A stretch of 64,000 bases of DNA. Source: Pseudomonas graminis (GTDB taxonomy: Bacteria; Pseudomonadota; Gammaproteobacteria; Pseudomonadales; Pseudomonadaceae). The translations under genes and the position numbers were made by a program. Shown here piece by piece: positions 1 through 8,889 of this stretch; the stretch's first letter is position 1; every line of letters begins with the position of its first letter. The notes below the pieces were generated by a model that was not told where the DNA came from, ran no database searches, and was given only the letters and a program-made list of their open reading frames with translations. The DNA is taken from positions 3,982,501 to 4,046,500 of the forward strand of contig NZ_CP053746.1 of the NCBI RefSeq assembly GCF_013201545.1, written 5' to 3'.

Positions 1-73
1 AAAGGGAGCTGATAGGGAGCACTGACGTCCACCATAGACGACATGTCCCGATACCTCAATATGTGATTGGTCA

Positions 74-88
74 TCCCATATATAGGGA
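74..88. promoter_or_regulatory. Short palindrome upstream of the GmrSD-like gene
   Basis: TCCC-N7-GGGA with an AT-only centre (ATATATA), nested in a wider ATGTCCC (43-49)/GGGACAT (85-91) inverted repeat. It sits about 150 bases before the preferred GTG start and could be an operator or part of a promoter. No regulator gene is seen next to it. Confidence 0.3.
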
Positions 89-235
89 CATCCTTCAGTC
101 GCGCGGGTCCCTTTGGCGGTGGGAACTAGCTCACCGCAGCACATTGCGGGCCGGAGTCTGCTGATATACCGTCGCGCTCGGCCGTTGCAGATTACCGACG
201 CTGGCCTGTCGTGTTATCCCAGGGATGAACTTCGA

Positions 236-2062
236 GTGGCGTATAAATCCAGCTCTATCGCAGGTGTCATCCGACGCCTGAACCGTGACTACTATTTGCC
301 TGCCATTCAGCGCCCGTACGTGTGGACGCCGGATCAGATCGTTCGGCTGTTCGACAGCTTGCTCAAGGGTTACCCGATCAGCTCATTCCTTTTCTGGGAC
401 ATCGAACCCGCCCAAGCCAAGACCCTGGACATTTACAAATTCGTCGAAGATTTCAAATACGGCGATTTTCACAACGAAACTGCCATCGTCACCGACCAGC
501 ACCTGACGCTGGTTCTGGACGGTCAGCAGCGATTGACATCGCTGTTGATCGGCTTGCGCGGCACTTACAAGGTCAAGCTCAAAGGCAAGCGCTGGCAGAA
601 CCCTGATTCATGGGTGCGCCAGAGTCTGTTCCTCGATCTGCTGAAAGACGCCAGCGACGAGGAATCCGAGTCGGACATTTCTTATGGATTGGCCTTTTTT
701 GCCGCCGCGCCGGCGGAGCAGGAGGGGACACACTGGTTCCCCGTCAACAGCATCATGCAGTTCGACGACAAGGAGCTGTTCGACGCCTATGTCGAGAAAC
801 TCCTCGATTCGCTGGAGTCCAGAGACACTTCCCGCACGGACTGCCGGATTGTCGAGCGCAACCTCAAGAAGCTGTATCACTCGGTGTGGGTCGACGAGTC
901 GATCGCTTATTTCACCGAAACCAGTCGCTCCCTCGAGCGGGTGCTGGATATTTTTGTGCGGGCCAACGAGGGCGGGACCAAGCTCAGTAAGTCCGACCTT
1001 CTGCTGTCGACGATCACCACCACATGGGGCGATCTGAATGCGCGGGAAGAGATCTACAACTACGTCGATTACCTGAACAGCGGCCTCGCCCGGAACAACA
1101 GCTTCGACAAAGATTGGGTCATGAAAGCGTGCCTGGTGCTCTCCGATCTGCCCAACGCGTACAAGGTTTCGAATTTCACCAAGAAAAATCTGGATCTGAT
1201 CCGGCACAACTGGGACGGCATAAAAACCGCCCTGGAGATGACCGTGCGTCTGGCCAACGATTTCGGCATCGACCGCGAGACGCTGACAAGTGCCAACGCC
1301 TTACTGCCCATCGCGTACTACTTCTTCAAGACCTCGATTCGCTTCAATTCCACCAACGCCCGTGACGTCGAAGCGATGCAGGCCATGCACCGCTGGCTGG
1401 TCAAGGCGCTGCTGGCCAGTACATTCGGCGGCTCATCCGATGGCACCATCAGCCAGTCCCGCAAGATTATTCAAGAGAGTCTGGTGGTTAGCACCGAGTT
1501 TCCAGAACGGGCGCTGTTGTTGGGTCTGCGCCGGCAAAGCCAGATTGACTTCACCGACCCGCGCAGCCTGGATGACCTGCTGGCGCTCACCTATCAGGAC
1601 TGGACGACGTTCTTCGCGTTGTCACTGCTGCACCCGGACAAACGATGGGGAAGCGCGCAATACCACATCGACCATATTTTCCCCCAGGCCAGCCTGACCA
1701 AAGCCAGGCTGCTGAGCCAGGGTGTTTCGGAATGGACGGTGGACGCGTTCCTGCAGAGCAAGGACCGGATCAGCAACCTGCAGCTGTTGCCCTACCTGGA
1801 TAACATCGAGAAGTCCGACCAACCGTTTGACGTCTGGCTCGAAGGCCGCAGCAGCGCCTTCGTCGAGGACCATTCGATTCCGGCCGATGCCGGGCTGTAT
1901 CAGACCAGCCGTTTCCTGGACTTTCTCAACGCCCGGGAAGCGCTGCTGAAAGCACGCTTCGCCGGCATTCTTGGCTTCACGGGCGCAGGGCTGGTACAAG
2001 CCGAGGACGTTGCGGTGCCCGAAGCCGCTGAAGCCACCGAGGACGATCAGCCAAAAAAGTAG
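236..2062 (+). CDS. DUF262/DUF1524 protein, GmrSD-like (candidate type IV restriction)
   Basis: A protein of about 608 residues combining an N-terminal DUF262 domain with a C-terminal DUF1524 His-Me-type nuclease domain, the architecture of GmrSD-family modification-dependent restriction enzymes. Visible motifs are the DUF262 DGQQRL signature near residues 95-100, HIDHIF near residue 477 and a downstream NLQLLP...N stretch that fits the nuclease metal site. The frame stays open to a TTG at 113, but the family normally begins with a segment like AYKSSSIAGVI, and an AGGGA lies ten bases before the GTG at 236, so I start there. The first 40 residues of the longer reading look unlike the family. 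A 74-residue gene follows closely. Family assignment is firm; nuclease activity and an antiphage role are inference. Confidence 0.85.
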   Translation: MAYKSSSIAGVIRRLNRDYYLPAIQRPYVWTPDQIVRLFDSLLKGYPISSFLFWDIEPAQAKTLDIYKFVEDFKYGDFHNETAIVTDQHLTLVLDGQQRLTSLLIGLRGTYKVKLKGKRWQNPDSWVRQSLFLDLLKDASDEESESDISYGLAFFAAAPAEQEGTHWFPVNSIMQFDDKELFDAYVEKLLDSLESRDTSRTDCRIVERNLKKLYHSVWVDESIAYFTETSRSLERVLDIFVRANEGGTKLSKSDLLLSTITTTWGDLNAREEIYNYVDYLNSGLARNNSFDKDWVMKACLVLSDLPNAYKVSNFTKKNLDLIRHNWDGIKTALEMTVRLANDFGIDRETLTSANALLPIAYYFFKTSIRFNSTNARDVEAMQAMHRWLVKALLASTFGGSSDGTISQSRKIIQESLVVSTEFPERALLLGLRRQSQIDFTDPRSLDDLLALTYQDWTTFFALSLLHPDKRWGSAQYHIDHIFPQASLTKARLLSQGVSEWTVDAFLQSKDRISNLQLLPYLDNIEKSDQPFDVWLEGRSSAFVEDHSIPADAGLYQTSRFLDFLNAREALLKARFAGILGFTGAGLVQAEDVAVPEAAEATEDDQPKK

Positions 2063-2076
2063 ATCGCTCGTCGTTG

Positions 2077-2298
2077 ATGGTGCCACAGGCCCGCGATGGA
2101 TCTGTTTTTGTGCCTTCGCTGGGCAGCAGAAACGGCTACACCGTAGGCCCCAAGGGCGATGAGCGAAAGTTCGCCGGTTACGACGACGCGCTGGCGTTTC
2201 TGCGCTCACAGCCTGCTGCCTACTGGCGCAGACCCAATGCGCAGGGCAACTGGGGCATTGTCGTCGGCGTGCGCTGGATTGACTGGGTCGAGGAATAG
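2077..2298 (+). CDS. Small hypothetical protein (73 aa)
   Basis: An acidic/aromatic small protein, 73 residues from the ATG at 2077; a TTG directly before it could add one residue. It begins 14 bases after the stop of the GmrSD-like gene in the same direction, so co-transcription is likely. The sequence has glycine-rich and tryptophan-rich stretches (RNGYTVGPKG; NWGIVVGVRWIDWVEE) and no signal peptide or membrane segment. I do not recognise a named family. It could be a conserved pseudomonad orphan or a small partner of the upstream protein. Confidence 0.6.
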   Translation: MVPQARDGSVFVPSLGSRNGYTVGPKGDERKFAGYDDALAFLRSQPAAYWRRPNAQGNWGIVVGVRWIDWVEE

Positions 2299-2395
2299 TC
2301 CTTGGCGGGTGACCCGGAGCGCTGGGTCACCCACATCCATTGCACCCCATGCCGCCCGTAGCGCAGACTTCGCGCACTTTTCCGGAGCGCTTCCC

Positions 2396-3154
2396 ATGAC
2401 GACTGCCAGACCCGATTTCACCACTCAGCTGTTGATGGATGCCGGCATTGGCACAGGGATGCGCGTGCTGGATGTGGGCTGCGGATCGGGGGATGTGGCC
2501 TTTCTGCTGACCGGGCTGGTAGGCGAAACGGGGGAAGTGGTAGGGATTGATCACGATGACGCGGCGCTTGCCACGGCGCGCAGCCGGGCCATTGAAGGTC
2601 AACTGGCGTTGCCGACGTTTGTTCAGAGCGGTTTGCTGGACGTGCCGGCATCGTTGGGGACTTTCGATGCGGTCGTCGGCCGCCGCGTGCTCATGTATCA
2701 GTCCGACACCGTGGCGGCAGCGACCGCGTTGGGCCGGCTGCTTCGGCCCGGCGGCGTCATGGTCTTCCAGGAGCATGACACCACGATGGTCCCGGCCAGC
2801 CTTGACGGCTTCGCCCTGCACCGCCAGGCCCAGGGCTGGCTGCGCGAGATGATCGCCCGCGAAGGCGCCGACCTGCACATCGGCTTTCATCTTCATGGGA
2901 TTCTGAGCAAGGCCGGTCTGGCCGTGGAGAACGTGCGCGCCGAATGCATCGTGCAGACCCCCGACAAGGCCTACGCCCTGGGTTACATCGTCCGTGCGTG
3001 TTTGCCCCGGATCATCACCCTGAGCGTGGCGACCGCCGACGAGGTCGACATCGATACCCTGCAGCAGCGCCTTGATGAGGAGCGCACGCAGTCAGAAGGC
3101 ATCTACATCGGCGACGTGATGTTCGGAGCGTGGGCGCGCAAGCCGCGTCACTGA
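2396..3154 (+). CDS. Class I SAM-dependent methyltransferase
   Basis: 252 residues. The N-terminal half is a Rossmann-type methyltransferase fold: motif I VLDVGCGSGD (about residues 24-33), the acidic motif II VVGIDHDD, and post-motif FDAVVGRRVLMY. This is the UbiE/Methyltransf_11/25 type of small-molecule methyltransferase. The frame is open from 2159, but the region before 2396 overlaps the preceding small gene; the ATG at 2396 is preceded by CGGAG and immediately precedes the domain, so it is preferred. The substrate is unknown. The C-terminal 100 residues show no extra domain that I can name. Confidence 0.85.
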   Translation: MTTARPDFTTQLLMDAGIGTGMRVLDVGCGSGDVAFLLTGLVGETGEVVGIDHDDAALATARSRAIEGQLALPTFVQSGLLDVPASLGTFDAVVGRRVLMYQSDTVAAATALGRLLRPGGVMVFQEHDTTMVPASLDGFALHRQAQGWLREMIAREGADLHIGFHLHGILSKAGLAVENVRAECIVQTPDKAYALGYIVRACLPRIITLSVATADEVDIDTLQQRLDEERTQSEGIYIGDVMFGAWARKPRH

Positions 3155-3192
3155 CCGCATCCCGTCACCCCGGCGCTGGTGTCACCTGCTCG

Positions 3193-3636
3193 CTACTTGA
3201 GGGCGTTCTTGCCCAGGAAGCGATCGGGGTGATCCGCAGCGGGCAAGCGACACGTGTCGTAACGGCCAAACAGCTGGTAGCGGTTCAGCGCGATCTTGTC
3301 GTACAGCCAGTCACGCAGCACCCTCGGGAATATCCGTGCCAGAAGCAGCCAGTGCCATCGCGCGGGCAGGTGAGCCAGAATCTTGAACATCGCGTCCGAG
3401 CGCACATAGAAGCGGTCGTTTTCCACCAAGACGATGGTGTTGAACTGATCCTGGGGCAATCCCGCCCATTTCAGCAGCGCCTGACCCTCGGGCGACTGCA
3501 CGGCGGCCAGCGTTAGCCGGTGCTCGCGGTCCTGGCTGATGATGAAGGTCGCCCAGCCATTGCAGAGCTTGCAGGTGCCGTCGAACAACACGACGGCCCG
3601 GCCGGTGGCAAGCCCGGAATGACCGTGGGGCTTCAC
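3193..3636 (-). CDS. DUF393 thiol-disulfide oxidoreductase-like (DCC family)
   Basis: 147 residues with the DCC-family signature near the N terminus, VLFDGTCKLCNGW (about 16-28), giving the DGxCxxC thioredoxin-like redox pair. Family members are small cytosolic proteins of unclear substrate. The ATG overlaps the stop of the aldo/keto reductase gene by four bases (ATGA), so translation is coupled and the two probably form one transcript. No signal peptide. Confidence 0.85.
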   Translation of the reverse strand: MKPHGHSGLATGRAVVLFDGTCKLCNGWATFIISQDREHRLTLAAVQSPEGQALLKWAGLPQDQFNTIVLVENDRFYVRSDAMFKILAHLPARWHWLLLARIFPRVLRDWLYDKIALNRYQLFGRYDTCRLPAADHPDRFLGKNALK

Positions 3637-4628
3637 GCGAAGCCCGTCACGGCGTGAGGAACGTAGGGCGCCTCAAGGCGTTTCACTTCGTCATCGCTGA
3701 GGACCAGCTCCAGCGCCGCGATCGCATCGTCCAGATGGTGCGGCTTGGAAGCTCCGACTATTGGCGCCGACACACCACGCTGGGCCAACACCCACGCCAG
3801 CGCGACCTGCGCCATAGGCACGCCACGCTCGCCGGCAATCTGCTCGACCACGTCGATGACGCGACCATCCTCGGCTTCCGTCCCCTCGTAAAACGACTGG
3901 CCAGAAATGTCGGTCTTGGTGCGTTCGGTCTGCTGTCCATGGGGCCGGGTGAGTCTGCCACGGGCCATCGGGCTCCATGGCATCAGGCCGACGCCCTGAT
4001 CCAGGCACAGCGGAATCATCTCGCGCTGTTCTTCGCGGTACACCAGGTTGAGGTAGTTCTGCATGGACACAAAGCGGCTCCAGCCGTTGGCCGCCGCGAC
4101 CTGCTGAGCCTTGGCGAACTGCCAGGCGAACATCGACGACGCGCCGATGTAGCGCGCCTTGCCGGCCCGTACCACGTCGTTCAGCGCTTCCATGGTTTCT
4201 TCGATGGGGGTGTGATAATCCCAGCGATGAATCTGGTACAGGTCGACGTAGTCGGTGCCCAGCCGCGTCAGGCTGGCGTCGATGTTGGCCATGATGGCTT
4301 TCCTCGACAGCCCCTGTTCGTTGGGTCGCTTCGAGCCTTCCCACATGTTGGCCGGAAAAAACACCTTGGTCGCGATGACGGTTTCTTCGCGACGGGTGAA
4401 TTCCTTCAGCAGCTTGCCAACGATGACTTCCGAGGTGCCCGCCGAGTAGCTGTTGGCCGTGTCGAAGAAGTTGATGCCTTGCTCGACCGCGTGCCTGATG
4501 ATAGGACGGCTGGCGTCCTCATCCAGCGTCCACGGGTGCGTGCCGGCGTCCGGGTCGCCAAACGTCATGCACCCCAGGCACAGCCTCGACACGTCCAGCC
4601 CCGTGGAACCCAGCTTCACAAACTTCAT
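3633..4628 (-). CDS. Aldo/keto reductase
   Basis: 331 residues, a TIM-barrel NADPH-dependent oxidoreductase of the YghZ/Tas-like branch. The catalytic set is visible: Asp and Tyr in FFDTANSYS, Lys in VIATKVFF and His in LYQIHRWD. The nucleotide-binding end shows GASKPHHLDDAIAA. The frame is open further upstream, but GGAGGTG stands ideally before the ATG at 4628 and the family sequence begins MKFVKLGSTGLDVS there. The downstream DUF393 redox protein is coupled to it. The physiological carbonyl substrate is unknown. Confidence 0.9.
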   Translation of the reverse strand: MKFVKLGSTGLDVSRLCLGCMTFGDPDAGTHPWTLDEDASRPIIRHAVEQGINFFDTANSYSAGTSEVIVGKLLKEFTRREETVIATKVFFPANMWEGSKRPNEQGLSRKAIMANIDASLTRLGTDYVDLYQIHRWDYHTPIEETMEALNDVVRAGKARYIGASSMFAWQFAKAQQVAAANGWSRFVSMQNYLNLVYREEQREMIPLCLDQGVGLMPWSPMARGRLTRPHGQQTERTKTDISGQSFYEGTEAEDGRVIDVVEQIAGERGVPMAQVALAWVLAQRGVSAPIVGASKPHHLDDAIAALELVLSDDEVKRLEAPYVPHAVTGFA

Positions 4629-4695
4629 GCTTTCACCTCCGAAATCGTTTGATGCCGCAAACAGACGGCTCAGAGGTGCGATCACTCGCGTCCGA

Positions 4696-6327
4696 TTAAG
4701 TTCTGAATTGCATCACCAGACCGTTCAGGCCCACCGCCAGTTGTGACAGCTCATTGCTCGCCGCCGAGGTCTGATTGGCACCGGCAGACGTCTGCAGCGA
4801 CAGGTCGCGAATGCTGGTCAGGTTGCGATCGACTTCCCGCGCGACCTGGGCCTGTTCTTCCGTGGCCGTAGCGATGCTGACGTTGCGCTCGTTGATCAGC
4901 ACGATGGCGGTTTTGATGTCGGCGAGGGCACGACCGGCGGCACCGGCGACGTCCAGGCTGACCCGCGCGCGTTCGCTGCTCTGGCCCATGGCCGTGACCG
5001 CCTTGTGGGTGCCGCCCTGAATCGAGGCGATCATCTTTTCGATCTCGGCGGTGGACTGCTGGGTGCGGTGCGCCAGGGCGCGGACTTCATCGGCCACCAC
5101 CGCAAAACCGCGTCCGGCTTCGCCCGCGCGAGCGGCCTCAATGGCCGCGTTGAGGGCGAGCAGGTTGGTCTGATCGGCGATGCCGCGAATCACATCCAGC
5201 ACGCCGCTGATGTTCTGCACCTGGCCGGCCAGCCCGTTGATTTCATTCGCAGTGGCGCCGACCGAGTCGTGCAACTCGTTGATCGCCGAGATGGTTTCGT
5301 TGACCCGCAGACGACCCTGTTCCGCCGAGTCGCTGGAATCGCGCGCCGCCGTCGAGGCCAGAGAGGCGTTATTGGCGACTTCCTCCACCGCGGCGCTCAT
5401 TTGATTGATGGCCGTGGCGGCCTGATTGATTTCGTCATTCTGACGCTGAACCCCGCGCAGGGATTCCTCGGTCACGGCGGTCATTTCTTCGGAGGTCGAG
5501 GCCAGTTGATTGGACGAATGGCCCAGCTCCGAGAGGGTGTGGCGCAGGTTCTGCTGCATCACCGACAGCGCGTGCAGCAGGCGGCCTGGCTCATCGGAGC
5601 CGTCCACTTGAATCGGCTTGCTCAGGTCGTTGGCGGCAATGTTTTCGGCCACGGCCAACGCTTTGGCGATCGGCGCCACCAGGCTGCGGGTGAACAGCGC
5701 GGCCAGGGCGAGGGTGGCGGCCAGCGCCACCACGATGGCAGCGATGATGACATTGCGGGCCTGATCGTAACTTTCCTCTGCCGCGACATCCGAGGCGTGC
5801 ATTTTCTCGTTGGCCAGCTCGGCGATGGTGGCGATGTCTTTCGCGAGCGTATCGGCCGCGCGGGTCTGTTCGCCGGACGGCTCGGTCAATGAAACGATAA
5901 TGTCATCGCGCTTCTGCGCCACGGCGTCGAGAAAGCGCGCGTGAACGGCGAGGTAAGCCTGCATGTCGCGCTCCATCTGCGCGTAGGCATTCAAGCCACG
6001 CTCGCTGATCAGCAGCGATTTGAGGCGCTTTACATCATTCTCGAGATCACCGCGGCCCTGGCTGACGCGCTTCATGGCGGACTCGTTACTCGCGGCACTT
6101 TGCGCAGCTCGCAGGCTGGTGTTGCCGAGACGGATGGTCAGCAGGTCGTTTTTGATGTCTGCGATGGCGAGGAGGGTGGGGAGCACGTTGTCCTGCAGGG
6201 CGTCCCTTGCGTCTTTGAGCTTCGACGCTTGCAGCAGCGAGAACAGTCCGACGGCGGCGATCAGTACGGCAAAAAAGCCAAAGCAAATTAGCGAGCGGGG
6301 GGCGATGTTGAGGCGTCTAAGGTTCAT
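4696..6327 (-). CDS. Methyl-accepting chemotaxis protein (4HB-type sensor)
   Basis: 543 residues. There is an N-terminal membrane segment (about 10-32), a periplasmic four-helix-bundle ligand domain, a second membrane segment (about 188-210), a HAMP domain, and a cytoplasmic signalling domain whose hairpin tip reads [17 protein letters not shown]. It would bind a small molecule in the periplasm and control CheA/CheW. The ATG at 6327 ([11 protein letters not shown]) matches the usual start of such receptors; a GTG 30 bases upstream is possible but lacks a better ribosome site. The ligand is not predictable. No che genes are nearby. Confidence 0.93.
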   Translation of the reverse strand: MNLRRLNIAPRSLICFGFFAVLIAAVGLFSLLQASKLKDARDALQDNVLPTLLAIADIKNDLLTIRLGNTSLRAAQSAASNESAMKRVSQGRGDLENDVKRLKSLLISERGLNAYAQMERDMQAYLAVHARFLDAVAQKRDDIIVSLTEPSGEQTRAADTLAKDIATIAELANEKMHASDVAAEESYDQARNVIIAAIVVALAATLALAALFTRSLVAPIAKALAVAENIAANDLSKPIQVDGSDEPGRLLHALSVMQQNLRHTLSELGHSSNQLASTSEEMTAVTEESLRGVQRQNDEINQAATAINQMSAAVEEVANNASLASTAARDSSDSAEQGRLRVNETISAINELHDSVGATANEINGLAGQVQNISGVLDVIRGIADQTNLLALNAAIEAARAGEAGRGFAVVADEVRALAHRTQQSTAEIEKMIASIQGGTHKAVTAMGQSSERARVSLDVAGAAGRALADIKTAIVLINERNVSIATATEEQAQVAREVDRNLTSIRDLSLQTSAGANQTSAASNELSQLAVGLNGLVMQFRT

Positions 6328-6492
6328 GTCAGGGCTGTCCATAGGAAGAGAGATCACCGGGATATCGACCTGAATCGGTTCAGCTTGATGACGAATTAAC
6401 CTCTTTCTTGGCGGAAATGCACTGCTCGACGTCTGGGTGAGATCAACTTGCCTCGGTTGGCACCCCGGATTCGGGGTGCCAACGTCGGGGAT

Positions 6493-6585
6493 TCAGCCTT
6501 GGGCCTGGCCCGCTGCGACCATCGCCTGCCAGGTCTGGACGCTGGGACGTTCATTCATCCGTGCGTGCCAGGCCAGCAGCGCCGT
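6493..6585 (-). pseudogene. C-terminal remnant of a glutathione S-transferase-like gene
   Basis: Read on the minus strand, the last 28 or so codons before a TGA (6493-6495) spell LLAWHARMNERPSVQTWQ and then a short Ala/Gly/Gln tail. AWHARMNERPSV is the familiar C-terminal helix of bacterial GSTs. Upstream the similarity stops abruptly near 6585, where an opposite-strand fragment begins, so the rest of the gene is gone. Confidence 0.5.
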
Positions 6586-6733
6586 GCAGTGCGAACGCCG
6601 CGCGCTGGCGATCTACACCGCGGTGGCCGGGGCGCAGTTGATTGCCCGCACGCGTTCCGACATCCAGCTGTTTGATGCGCTGATTCAGGACTACCGCGAC
6701 GCCGGGCTGATCCCGACGGTCTCGCGCCGGTAA
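6586..6733 (+). pseudogene. C-terminal remnant, probably of a TetR-type regulator
   Basis: About 48 codons ending in TAA at 6731-6733, including CERRALAIYTAVAGAQLIAR and DIQLFDALIQDYRDAG. The helical, Ala-rich pattern resembles the ligand/dimer domain end of TetR/AcrR regulators. The helix-turn-helix half is absent and the frame enters directly from the GST fragment. The family call is tentative. Confidence 0.35.
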
Positions 6734-6859
6734 CGTTCTGGCGACCGATGCCCGAACACCGATGGGCGCTGTTCGAGCAATGGACGGGGCTGACCGTGCC
6801 GGCCTGAGGCGCGTGTCATGGGCGATACTCAGGACAGGCAGCCCCGGCCTGTGATCGGT

Positions 6860-8317
6860 TTACGGCGCCTGAACCTGCACCAGCCCGCCCAATTGATCCG
6901 GCTTGCCTGCGACGACCACCAGATAGCGGCGCTGCTCGGGTGTTTCGCTTTGCACGATCTGGCGAATCGGCCCGATGGCGTTGACGATGGCTGAGCCTGC
7001 CGGGTTGGTCATGAACCCTGACAACGGCTGCAATGTCCCGCTGCCATCGGCTTTGTCGGCCAACGCCAGGGTGTAGGGTTGCTTCGGTTCCAAGCCAGTG
7101 ACGGCGGCTTGCAACACCTGCGTCAGGCCCTGATTGAACAGGCTGACGCTGGTCGGCGGCTGTTCGGCGGTTTTACCCACGGCGTTCAGTGTCAGGTGCA
7201 CGGCCTGGCCGGCCACCCCCAGCGGCTTGAGGTTGTCGGTGCCCGGACCTTTCTCCACCGCGTTCGGCACGTAGGCGATTGCCTGGGGTGCCTGACCAAT
7301 GGGAATCGTGGCAATGACTGTGTTGCTCAGCGTATCGATCACGGCGAACCCATCGGCATTTTCCAGCCCGACATAGACGCGGCTGCCATCGCCCGAGGGC
7401 CACACGCCGTGGGGGAGGTTGCCGACCGGGATCGTCGCAACTTTTTCGAAGGTGTCGGTGCGGTAGACCTGCACCTCATTCAGCCCACCCACGGTGATGT
7501 ACGCGAACGAACCGTTGGCGTTATTGACCAGATTCACGTGGTTGGCAATCGGGCCGATGTCCAGCGTCTTGATCAGCTTGAATGGAGGTGCTGCGTCGAA
7601 CACCTGGGCCTTGCCCACGTCCTTGAGGGTGAACCAGACCTGCTTGCCATCCGCCGAGGCGGCAATATTGGGGCAGAACGGGCTGACCTGCTGCAAGTGA
7701 CCGACGATTTTATGGTCGGCCACCGAGACCACGACGGTTTCCGGGTTGAACGACGAACACACGTAACCGTATTTGCCGTCCGGCGAGAAAATCTGCATGC
7801 CTGGGCCCGCCGGCGTTTTGATGCGGGTCTTTTCCTCGAATGTTTTCGCGTCGATCACCGACACATAATCCTCTCCGCGCACGGTTACCCAGACCTCTTT
7901 GCCGTTGGGCGTGAAAAACGCTTCATGGGGCGCGCGGCCGACGTAGGTCTTGTGCTTGACGGTGTTGGTTTCGGTGTCGATGAAGGACACCGAGTTGGTG
8001 CCGATGGACACCACCGCCAGGGTTTTGTGATCCGGGGAGAAGCCTAGCCCGTGCACCAGCGCTTCACCCTTGTACAGCGGGCTGAGGTTACCGGGTTGCG
8101 GGTCCCCGAGGCTGATTACGCCGAGCAGCTTGTTGTCCACCGGGTCGGTTACCGACACCGTATTGGAGAACTGTTCGGCAGCATAAACCCGGTCACTGTG
8201 GGACACCGGAATGTCCTTGGCCGACGCCTTACCCGGAATCTGTCCGGCGAAACTCGACATAGAGGCGGTCAACAGGGCGCTGGTCAACAGTGACAGTGGC
8301 AAGCGGGAAAAAGTCAT
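6860..8317 (-). CDS. Exported YVTN-type beta-propeller protein
   Basis: 485 residues. An N-terminal signal peptide (MTFSRLPLSLLTSALLTASM, cleavage near SFA-G) is followed by repeated blades with motifs such as VSFIDTETNTV, VSVIDAKTFEE and FAVIDTLSNTVIATIPIG, typical of YVTN/cytochrome-D1-like seven-bladed propellers. The last 115 residues form a separate all-beta-looking region. AAGGA eight bases before the ATG at 8317 decides the start over an in-frame ATG 15 bases upstream. It follows the DUF305 gene by 37 bases on the same strand. Such propellers are periplasmic binding or redox scaffolds; no heme-binding CxxCH is present, so the function is open. Confidence 0.85.
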   Translation of the reverse strand: MTFSRLPLSLLTSALLTASMSSFAGQIPGKASAKDIPVSHSDRVYAAEQFSNTVSVTDPVDNKLLGVISLGDPQPGNLSPLYKGEALVHGLGFSPDHKTLAVVSIGTNSVSFIDTETNTVKHKTYVGRAPHEAFFTPNGKEVWVTVRGEDYVSVIDAKTFEEKTRIKTPAGPGMQIFSPDGKYGYVCSSFNPETVVVSVADHKIVGHLQQVSPFCPNIAASADGKQVWFTLKDVGKAQVFDAAPPFKLIKTLDIGPIANHVNLVNNANGSFAYITVGGLNEVQVYRTDTFEKVATIPVGNLPHGVWPSGDGSRVYVGLENADGFAVIDTLSNTVIATIPIGQAPQAIAYVPNAVEKGPGTDNLKPLGVAGQAVHLTLNAVGKTAEQPPTSVSLFNQGLTQVLQAAVTGLEPKQPYTLALADKADGSGTLQPLSGFMTNPAGSAIVNAIGPIRQIVQSETPEQRRYLVVVAGKPDQLGGLVQVQAP

Positions 8318-8354
8318 GGGGTGGTCCTTCATTTCGTGATGTCAGGAGTGGCGC

Positions 8355-8774
8355 TCAGGGCTGTGTATCGGGCGACTGGGTTGGCGAGGCCACCGAGGGC
8401 GGCAGCGGGTCGCCTACGGCCATCGCCATGGCGGCGATTTCCTGCTGCTGGTCGACGATGATTTCTTGGGCGATGCGCTTGAGCTGCTCGTTGTGGCCGT
8501 ACTTGAGCATGCTCAACGCCATGTCGATGGCGCCCTGGTGATGCGCGGTCATCATGGTGACGAAGTCACGGTCGACGTCGCCGCTGGGCTTGCCGCCCAT
8601 TCCGGCCATCATCTTGTCCATCGCGACATTGTTGTCCGTGATGAACGGCGCCTCGGCTGTCACTGGATCGGCGGTATCGCCTTGAATGTGTCCTTCGTGG
8701 GCCTGCGCCATGGCCATTCCGGCCAGCTGCAGGATCAGCCCGCACATCAACGGACGGGGTGGGATTCTTGGCAT
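8355..8774 (-). CDS. Exported DUF305 protein
   Basis: 139 residues. A signal peptide (cleavage near AMA-QAHEGH) is followed by a DUF305 domain with the family hallmark MTAHHQGAIDMA and a Met-rich stretch (MDKMMAGMGG). DUF305 proteins are four-helix ferritin-like periplasmic proteins often found with copper-handling genes, although no copper genes are adjacent here. GAGGAG stands six bases before the ATG at 8774. It is first in a likely two-gene unit with the beta-propeller gene. The C-terminal tail is Pro/Ser/Thr-rich. Confidence 0.85.
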   Translation of the reverse strand: MPRIPPRPLMCGLILQLAGMAMAQAHEGHIQGDTADPVTAEAPFITDNNVAMDKMMAGMGGKPSGDVDRDFVTMMTAHHQGAIDMALSMLKYGHNEQLKRIAQEIIVDQQQEIAAMAMAVGDPLPPSVASPTQSPDTQP

Positions 8775-8847
8775 GTGGCTCTCCTCGTTAAAAGCGTTCA
8801 AAGGGAGGACGACGCCCAGTGCGCAATATTCCCTGCTGTGCGGTTTA

Positions 8848-8870
8848 AGAGGATGATCCCGACATCCTCT
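8848..8870. promoter_or_regulatory. Inverted repeat in divergent intergenic region
   Basis: AGAGGATG-N7-CATCCTCT, eight-base perfect arms, between the DUF305 gene (minus) and the CoA-transferase gene (plus), 20 bases before the latter's ATG. It could be an operator or a 5' leader hairpin close to the ribosome site AAGGA. Confidence 0.4.
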
Positions 8871-8889
8871 CCAACAATAAGGAATTCCC

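Larger units (their letters stand above)
6358..6859. other. Gene-poor stretch with coding remnants
   Basis: No intact gene. It contains two recognisable C-terminal gene fragments, listed separately. A third open tail of 24 codons ends at 6807 on the plus strand (EHRWALFEQWTGLTVPA, stop TGA) and looks like the end of another lost gene whose family I cannot name. The three pieces abut on different strands, which suggests successive deletions. Confidence 0.5.
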
